From the NCBI GenBank assembly GCA_017506865.1, contig JAFCMP010000513.1, positions 496,001 to 560,000 on the forward strand: a stretch of DNA of 64,000 bases. Reading direction: 5' to 3'. This DNA comes from Tribonema minus (lineage: Eukaryota; Sar; Xanthophyceae; Tribonematales; Tribonemataceae). Positions 56,001 through 64,000 of this stretch are shown piece after piece. Every line of letters starts with the position of its first letter. Positions within the stretch are counted from its first letter, which is position 1. The position numbers and the translations under genes are program-made. A model generated the notes under the pieces. That model was not told the DNA's origin. It searched no databases and worked only from the letters and a program-made list of their open reading frames with translations.

Positions 56001-59000
56001 CCGACCCTAGCCGCTACTTTGTCCCTATCCCGCACCTGGCACATGTGACTGCCAGATCCTTACTCCCTAAAGAGCCCACCAGTGATCAAGAACCTGCTCA
56101 AAAGGCACACAAGCAGTGTCTGCATCTTTTCAATTGGCGCTTGCCTTCATTTCAGCAACTGCTGCAGGAGGTTGGTATGTCTGCGGCGTTGTCCGCACCG
56201 GGCACGAGCTACCCTCCTTTTTGAAGACTGTGGTGGTGTACTTTGGCAACACACAAAAACCATTTCGAATTCTTTGAAAACGGCAATCAACGTGCAACCC
56301 TGCCATCAGATGCTGAGCAATGATTGCAATCTAGCACCGCACTTCATCACGCATCGAAAGCGCACGCGGCATCTTGGGGAGAACGCACATTGCAGAACCG
56401 TCTGCTGACTTTGAAGAAGAGTGCGCTATATGCTGACCCTGTGCCCCGAACATTGCTGTCTCTTACGCGCAGGGGGTAAAGCGCCGCGCTGCGCCAGCCA
56501 CAGTTGCAAACGACAGTGCACCGGGGCACGTCACCCTAACTTCAACTGCAGAGCGTACGTTCAAGCGAGGGGCAAGCGCCCTCTACACTGCTGCGGCTAG
56601 GGTCTGCAACGGCATTGTTGGCGGCGGCGGCGGTGGCGGCAGCAGCGCAGCGAGGTCGGATGATTCAAGTGGCGGAAGCAGTCATGCCGCGGAACCCGCG
56701 CCAAAGCGCCGCCGAACTTCGCCGCCACTGGATGTCGCAGCTTCAGCCACGTCGGCGCAGCGGGCTTCGGCAGCAGCAGCAGCAGCGGCAGCAGGGCCAG
56801 CAGCAGCGCCAGCAGCGGCAGCAGCAGCTTCGCCAGCAGCAGCGGCGGCAGCAGCAGCACTGCCAGCTGCAGCGCCAGCAGTAGCGGCAGTAGCAGCAGC
56901 GGCAGCGGCGGGCATAGAAGACAGGACAGAGGCAAGAGGGCAAGGGAGAACAAGAGGCGGGTCGAGTGCGCCTGGCATCATAGCTCCGCAGCTTGCGCCC
57001 CAAGTGGACGCAGGGGGGACGGGAGTGGCTGAGGCCCCCGTTGCGCGCAGGGACGTGTGCTGAGCACTGCTTCGGAAGCAACACGTGCGGAGGAGGCAGC
57101 GGGGTCTGCGCAGGCGCCTGGAGAGCCAGCAAAGGCCATCAGCGGCGAGGTGCGTCCATGTTCAACTTGAAGTTGAGGACTGGTCTCGAGTTTGGCCACG
57201 CGCGCTACATACAAAACTACTTAGTGCGTGTACTTCATAGAAAAGTACTGCCGACTACATATTGTACTTGTGGTACCTAAGTGAGTATGATCGTCCGCGA
57301 TTAGCGCTGTGCACCCATGGCAAGCCGCTTAAAGCTTCAATATGTGCTGTCATGACATCAAACAAGAACGGATATGTTGAGGGGTTCATCAGTGGCAAAA
57401 ACTTGTCCCGAACCTTCAGAACCGTTCGCTCAAGTGTCATTGCCAAACACGCGCGCATCGCCAAGGGTACAGTAGATATGCCTCTGAACGAAGTGCATGC
57501 CTCGTCAGATGAGGCCGACAACGAAGCGCCTCAAAGAATCATGGTCTATGAAGAATCATGGTCTATGACATGAAGGAGTATATTGAACTATCACCTTCAA
57601 TTGTCGTGCCAGCTGCAGGCAGCACAACATGACATCGTGCATGGCATCGGTGGCAGCAAGCACGCGCGCAGAGCCCGTGCTTGCTGACATTTCAGTTGGT
57701 AAAATTGTGCATGCACCCCAGGCAGTTGCGCTTCAACCTATGTGCTGGCATTGGGGGCGATGCCAGTCATTCCTTGACTGCTGCGCTGTGCTGCCAGCGC
57801 CCTGCGTACCACCTAGCCCTAGCTCGGCGTTAGGTCTTCATTTTGCATGATACATACCCTATGCATGTCCGCAGGAGGCACCGAAGAGGCGCTCGAAGCG
57901 GCTGGCGGCCAGCGCCCTCAACTTCAAGTGGCACTGCGTCTGCTGAAGCGCTTGGGCCGAAGGCCGGCACCAAACGCCGCATCCGACGTACGTACCTCAA
58001 CTTGAAGTTCACCATTAGCATGGAGATATGGGGACATGGGAGCATTGGGCAAATGTTTTCTTCAGTAACTGACAGCTCCATGCTTATGTGGCAGGCCCCT
58101 GGGGCCTGTGGCTTGTGGAGGCTTCTGCTACCATCGGTCGTGGTCTATGAGCCGCCTTGTAGCAAGTAGCAGCAGCACATTATATGCTGCAACTGTCGGT
58201 TTTCTGACCCAGGGCGGGTGTCGCTGAGCACTGAAAAGCCTTCCTGGACAATTATTTGGAAATGCTATTCACTTTACTGATGTATGCGTATATACAGGTA
58301 TGATGTCTACTACTTACTTCACAGTTGAAGTACAATCATCGCCAATGTCATGCAGTGAGCATTCCCAGAACTTCATTTCTCCGCAACTTCACGTACACAC
58401 ACAAGAAGCTATTCATGGTTCCATGCAAAACGTGGCTGTTGATAAATTTGCTACCCGCAAAAATGGTGCGCCTGAAGGTTCATGCGCTGAGAGCTCGAGT
58501 ATGAAATATATTGTGCTTCAATCAACCTCATCACCCGGCCGCCACTTTCCCGGCATCGCATTGCAGCTGCGCATGCCGCGATCACACTGAGCCAACTTCA
58601 ACATTGACAACAACTTGGCATCATTATCTGACCCTTTCACACCTGCCCCCCCTTCCTCATATGGCATGGCTGATATACATACATACGCAGCTGCTGAGCA
58701 ACCACACGTCAAGCGCGCCAAAGGGGGGAGTGAAGTGGCAGCGCTGGTGCCCCTCAAGTGGGCGGACATTATGAAACTGCCGCGAAACGAGCCCCCAGAG
58801 CGGGTGGCGTACTGGGGTGTGCGGCTGACAGACAAGACAGTGGTACAGCTCAAGGTATGTACTGCGCTGTACTGTGCAGTGTACGTGCTGTACTGTGCAG
58901 TGTACGTCGTGGTGTACTGTATTTACTTCAGCTTGGGGGGTGGAAACCCCATGAGAAATGCGAGATATGCAACTCTTGTGCTCATGTGGAGCATGCGCTC

Positions 59001-62000
59001 ATACGCATTTGTGACCGCAATGGAACACATGTGACATGTGCTATCTACACCATCAAACGTATGTTGTACTCATGTGTACTCATGTGTACTGATGGTTGCT
59101 ATCCACACGGCAGGCTCAGAAAGAACACAGCGGATCACGATGGCGTGCTGTCACTTATTGCAGTGCTGCGAAAGGCACATACCTACCTAGTATTGCTCGC
59201 TGGTGCATGCATAGTAGTCGCAACACATTGTAAAAGAGGCCTGCCCCCAATTGTTTCAACTCAGAAGTCATTACTCAGCAAGGCTAGCTGGGCACACGTG
59301 TGGCGGCATCGACACGTAAACTTCGCTCCGTGTTGCAAAGTTCGGGCAAGGGGTAGGGTTGAGTTGAGAATTGAGATGAGGTTTTGAATGAGGTTTAGGG
59401 TCAGGGTCAGCTTGAGGGTTGGGGCTGGAGCTGGGATGACGGTTGAGCTTCAGATGTGTGCATGGCATCACGAAAGAGTTCAGAGGCTCGTCATTCAACC
59501 GTCTGTAAGCCGTTGAATGGGTCACATCATTTTTGCACTTGATGTGTGGTCAACGCATCTTGAAGTTTGAACACCCCCAGCCCATATTTAGGCATGCCCA
59601 AACCTGAAGCTTTTTGCACGCACAATGTATAAACCCGATCTGTCACTCCGCCTGTGCTTTACACCTACCATGAATAGCCCAATCGTCAGTGACGTGTGAG
59701 CTGAATGACTGCATGCGTTGTGCTGCGACTGGCCACAGAAGATTTACAAGCGGTTCAACCTCAAGTCTGGCCAACGACTCAAGCCCCAGCTGGCGCTGTT
59801 TCTACGCGACACTCTGGTGACCAAGCAGGTGAGCTATTGTAAGGATGCCTGTACCTACGGTACTGTTGAGAGAACCTGGCGTTCATCAGCTCACTCAATG
59901 CACATCAGCCTTGACTTGATGGTGGTCCTGGTGTTGTTCTCGTGAGATGTCGCAATGTCCACATAGTGAGCTGCTGTGTGTTGTTTTGATGTCTAAGTCG
60001 TGAGCTGCAACTACTTTAACTGCGGTGCTCAGGCACATGGCTTTGTCAAGCGAGAGCATGCTGGAAATTACAATACGTGAGACCTTTCCATACTGAACAC
60101 CCATGCCTTCGAACGCTAAACAGCTCGCACACAGAAGTCTTTTGACCTGTGGTTATGATGGCACTGTTTGACTTGTGGCCAATGACTGCAGCAGCGGCGA
60201 CCACGGTTATTGGTGGAAGGCACTTGCGGCTAACCATCCTTTGTCACCTAAAGCTCTACGATCTTTTGATTCGTTTCCACAATACAGCTGTGATGGAGCC
60301 ACTCGCTCTGTAGGGTCCATGTGGCCGCGAGCCTTCCATGGCAGCAACAGCAGTGCTCAGCCATTGGCAGTGCGCATGTTTTCGCTCAGCGTGTTGATGC
60401 TGGCCAGCATGTTACAGTTAACTGCTCTGTGGCTTCTACATATTGACGCACTGTGAGAGCAGCTCTGCTCAGGTTGTGGTGTCATTGCTCAGTGGCGATG
60501 GCACGGGCGTCAGTGCTCAACTCGCAACACTGGCGCACTGTGCGCATGCGGTTGCAGCGAGTCCTCTCAGCCCCTTGCCGGTTTGCGGTTTTGCGTACTA
60601 CTACCTGAAGTACTGGTATGAGCATGCGCACAATCAGACGCACTTGCGTCAGGGGCAGGCGCATGCTCCGCTCAAGTTGAGCTCTGAAGCCCGAAGACCT
60701 TTCAGAGGGGCTGCACAATGGGCGCGCAGATGAACTTTGTGCAAACGCGTCAACATGTACTTCTTGAAGTGACCCTGCACGCATACATACCCTACATCTG
60801 TGTAAATATGTAAACATGTACTCGTTGCAGTTAGACTGCATGCATACATACCGTATCTCCCAGTACGCCCGATATTGACATGTTTAGGCACGAAGCAGCT
60901 GGCGGCAAGATGCTGCCACGCAGACTGACATATAACCCTTACCCTGATATTTCCCTTCATGAGTGCAAACGGACTCCATTGCTACAGACAGTCCCTGCCG
61001 CAACTATGGCGCTGAAGCAGCAGCAGAGCTGAAACCGATGCAGCCTGGATAATTTGCAGTATGAAGCTGCTGCAGCGGCATATGCACGTGACGGCGGTCA
61101 ATCTCACACATACCGTTTGCTGCGCGTGACAGAACGAGGCGGCGGATGGCAAGTTCAACGGTCAAGCGCTGGTGCCAACGACGCCTCCCAGCACACTGCA
61201 CGAGGTCACCGCGCTTATTGAAGACAGCCCGACAGCGGTGGAGTTGAAGGGCAGCGCATATGAGAAGGCTGTGCGGTGAGTGGTAAAATCTGGTTTCAAG
61301 CAGCTTTTGTTCAGTTGCAGAGCGCAATTGAGTTTTTTTTAGCTCTTCTGCTACCTGCATGGAGTTGCAGGGCAGCACATCAACAAGGCAGTGCGGTGAG
61401 TGGTGAGATCTGGTTTCAAGTGGCTTTTGGTGGTTTGCAGCTGCGCAGCGCAGTTGATGTTTGCGCAAGCTCTTCTGCTGTCTTGATTGCTATAACCTGC
61501 CTGCGCGGACTGACACTGCATCGGCACTCGTACCACAGCTTGCAATCGGTACAATTGAAAGCAGGAGGTGCATGTGTGACATGCATGGATGTATGACACG
61601 GCACGTTGCTGAGTGTCGAATTTGGGAGGACTTTGCAAGTACAACGAAACGCCGATGGTCAGAGTGGACAACGTGGCAGCATATTGATTGCAGTCGGCAG
61701 CTTCAAACCAATGCACTCAGTAACCTCTGAAGTCGCTGGTTATGTACGTATGGACTTGTATTTATAAAGGCCCAAGGGAGGCCGGGTTGCCTATGCAATC
61801 GAAAAGCTTGCGTCAACGCAGCAGCCTAGTCTGCGCTGTGCCCGTTATGTACATGCATATAGGAAGCTCATCAACCTGTTCTGTCAACCTTGAGCTTGAG
61901 ACGAAAGTATCAGCAACATTGAGCACGACTCTCTCCAACCAAGCGACCATAAATAATTGCCATCTAGTAGTCAAGCCTACCGCAAGAAGCCGCCATCGGC

Positions 62001-64000
62001 AGAGACCATAGGAGAGAGTCAGCTCACACGTTCGATGCACGCCAGGTATATGCTCAGCTCTGCACAACATGACAAAGACCATGTGGTCGCATCTTGTGGT
62101 TTGTAGCAGCATGTGGCAAACTATGTACTTTCAAGTGCTTCTGTTGTTTGAATTCGCCTGCTGTATGAATGTAACCCACCCGCAAGTATGCATGTTTCTC
62201 ACAGTTGATGTATGCACATGTGTGCACATGTGTGTGTGATGTGAGGGCGCTCAGAGTATGGGCTACAAAGGGTGTAACTCTGGTCGACGCGCCGAAAAAG
62301 GTTGCCAAGGTGAGACTGCAACCAACCATTACTGAAGCGCTTTTCATAATTTCACGTGCGCTTGGTAAAACTTCAAGTCTTGTTGAAGATGTGGGTGAGC
62401 AGCGCAAACCAAATTAAGACAACAGTGTCGGTTTGGCGCCTTTACACCTACATTGGTTTTGTACCTTGGTGGCCCCTCCTCAAGTCACCGTAGCGTTAGG
62501 GTTAGGGCTGGGGTACGGTTGAGGGTCGAGATAGGGTTAGGCTTAGGGCTTGGTTACCCTCCAAGCAATCACGTGCAGCGAGGTTAGGGTTAGGGCTTAG
62601 TGAGCTTCCAGCCTTGCGTGAAATGAGGCTAGGTTTAGGGCCTGTTAGTCATGCAGCGCTTGAGCAAAATTTGGAAACGACCGCCTCACACAAGATCTTC
62701 ACAACTGAATGCCATCTATCAGGCGTGTTCTTGACCAAACACTGCTGTGCCGCTGTGAGTTCTGTTGTGGGGCTCAGACATGTGCGGAGCCCAGCATACA
62801 ACAACAGTAAGGCTCTGCTTGGAGGGCTTCACGTGTGCGCTTGCTGTTATCTTTACCACAGGGGGGCATTTCCCACTTTAACAGCTGGATATGAAGTGAA
62901 TATTGAAGCAGTCTGCCCTATCTCCACCTGTTGCCCGTTGCTGTCGTATATATAGTCTACCTGTGCAGGTACATGATACTTTGCCAGCGCATGTGTCTTG
63001 AAGTATTACAACGTACCTTCAATGATACTTCAGACAAGTCACCTTTCTTGCAAGTGGTACAGCAAGAGGTTTGTGTCCTCCCCAATGCGACACCTGTGAC
63101 CCTCGTGAAGGTTACCTTCACCGAGCTTCAGCATCTGACGTCGTTGTTGTTTAAGGTGCAGCATGTCATTGACGCAATGCTACCAATTGTCAGCAGCATT
63201 CGTCAAACGCGACTGGTGGCTCGCAAAGGCCATTGCCAATCAGCTCACATGGAAGCAATTGAAATACAACTGAATGCATGCCGTTGCATATGCCCAGATT
63301 GACACGACTAACACAACATATTCCATATCAGACCCCTTCACACAGTTGCTGATGCTGGATGCTCACAATCCCTGCTTCTAATTTGTCAAATTCTTACAGC
63401 CTCCTTCTCCACCTCTGCTCTCCCTCTTGCATAGGCCCGTGCGCGCCCTCCCAAAACCTCTGATGCCTCCAACGAGTCCGCTACTTCAAATGGCCCGCCA
63501 AATGAGCACTGCGACAACAGCAATGGCGCTCAGCGCTGTGGTGGCGCTGCTGCCTCTCGTGCTCGCCGCGGCCTGCGCAGCAGCGCACACGTCACCAGCG
63601 AGCAGCAGCCTCCTCAACGCTCAGCATCGGCAGCAGCGGACGAGGCGCAAGCGACAGCGGCAGCGGCAGCGGCAGCGGCAGCGGCATCGGCATCAGCGGT
63701 GGCGGCAAAGGCGGTAGCGGCAGAGGAAGAAGTAGCTGCAGCTGAAGCGGCTGCCGCTGAGACAGCCGAGAGCAACGAGGATGAGAACGAGATTGCGGCA
63801 GCGCTCACCCCCCCTGAGCCTGAGCCATGTGACAGCAGTTGCGTCAAGGAGGGCCTTGCAGTGGAGACAGAGGCGATTCCGGCAGCAGCGGCAACAGCAG
63901 CAGCTCGGGCGGCAGTGGCGTCATCGGGAGCAGCGCCAGCGGCACCAGCACCGGCTTCTGCGGCGCAGGATGTGGCGGCACTTGGAAATGTTGATGCAAC
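53027..64000 (+). CDS. Large low-complexity protein, probably nuclear (3' end outside window)
   Basis: I do not recognise this protein. Supported exons: 53,027-53,152 (ATG), 53,569-53,672, 54,122-54,184, about 54,321-54,507, about 55,190-55,238 and 55,340-55,941 (starts uncertain), 56,473-57,149, 57,875-57,987, 58,691-58,854, 59,739-59,828, 61,133-61,275, 62,255-62,309 and 63,435 to the edge. Phases agree from the exon ending at 55,941 onward and for the first three junctions. Ordered-looking parts: RCQCDRWGRSGTPADVADIY, EMKPKELSTAINHLM, LKWADIMKLPRNEPPERVAY and KIYKRFNLKSGQRLKPQLAL. Elsewhere it is Ala/Ser/Gly-rich with basic clusters (APKRRR, TKRRIRR) suggesting nuclear import, and an acidic Ala/Glu tail at the right edge. 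An in-frame TGA at 57,061 points to a frame change or an unrecognised intron. It could be more than one gene. Confidence 0.5.
58861..58912. repeat. Short tandem repeat in an intron
   Basis: CTGTACTGTGCAGTGTACGT occurs twice, at about 58,868 and 58,889, just after the donor at 58,855. Confidence 0.85.
61355..61470 (+). repeat. Echo of an exon 3' end and donor
   Basis: GGAGTTGCAGGGCAGCACAT, then AAGGCAGTGCGGTGAGTGGT and ATCTGGTTTCAAG, repeats the exon end, donor and intron start at 61,240-61,330 (GGAGTTGAAGGGCAGCGCAT, GTGCGGTGAGTGGT). Confidence 0.8.
62494..62605. repeat. Degenerate telomere-like tracts
   Basis: Three short clusters of GTTAGGG-type units (GCGTTAGGGTTAGGGC, ATAGGGTTAGGCTTAGGG, GAGGTTAGGGTTAGGGC) within about 110 bp, in an intron of the right-hand gene. 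Confidence 0.7.

Noticed and set aside
57061-57063. In-frame TGA read as selenocysteine
   Set aside because: No selenoprotein family or SECIS-like element is apparent, and a frame change explains the following amino-acid composition better.

Overview
This is a nuclear window from a eukaryote, most likely a unicellular alga. The genes are split by many GT-AG introns. Exons are GC-rich and rich in Ala, Gly, Ser and Arg codons, while introns and spacers are plainer and in places AT-rich. Two secreted alpha-type carbonic anhydrases and the bipolar base composition fit a green (chlorophyte-like) alga, but the sequence alone does not settle the lineage. Several short tracts resemble TTAGGG-type telomere repeats. 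I see no prokaryotic operon, rRNA or CRISPR array.

Layout, left to right. (1) 298-7,837 (+): the 3' part of a family X DNA polymerase with a Gly-Trp steric-gate motif like that of Pol mu/TdT. (2) About 10,059-10,832 (+): a Cys-rich reading frame on a dispersed repeat whose second copy lies at 33.6 kb. (3) 13,100-18,376 (+): a propeller-type (WD-like) protein with a possible F-box-like N-terminus. (4) 25,783-19,580 (-) and 35,433-27,362 (-): two tandem alpha-carbonic anhydrase genes with the same seven-exon, same-phase structure. (5) 39,958-37,577 (-): a multi-pass membrane protein resembling DUF2306. (6) 40.87-42.27 kb: an inverted, broken copy of the last VPS18 exon, followed by a second inverted repeat centred near 43.25 kb. 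(7) 45,124-44,313 (-): a small basic protein, divergent from (8) VPS18 at 45,252-51,343 (+), a HOPS/CORVET tethering subunit. (9) 53,027 to beyond the right edge (+): a large low-complexity protein with basic clusters that I cannot name.

Exon borders were chosen so that reading frame is carried across each junction. For the polymerase, both carbonic anhydrases, VPS18, the membrane protein and the propeller protein every proposed junction is phase-consistent. The last gene is consistent from 55.9 kb onward, apart from one in-frame stop region.

The most unusual property is architectural. At least twelve exon edges are echoed in the neighbouring intron by one to four decayed tandem copies of the splice site plus the first or last part of the exon. 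A short word, ACTTCAA/TTGAAGT, occurs more than 70 times, roughly nine times the random expectation. It is often just inside introns and sometimes inside coding Ser/Thr linkers. Together these suggest a genome whose introns grow by local duplication and by spread of a short sequence. The genes do not form an obvious pathway; they are housekeeping (vacuolar fusion, DNA repair) and inorganic-carbon functions.
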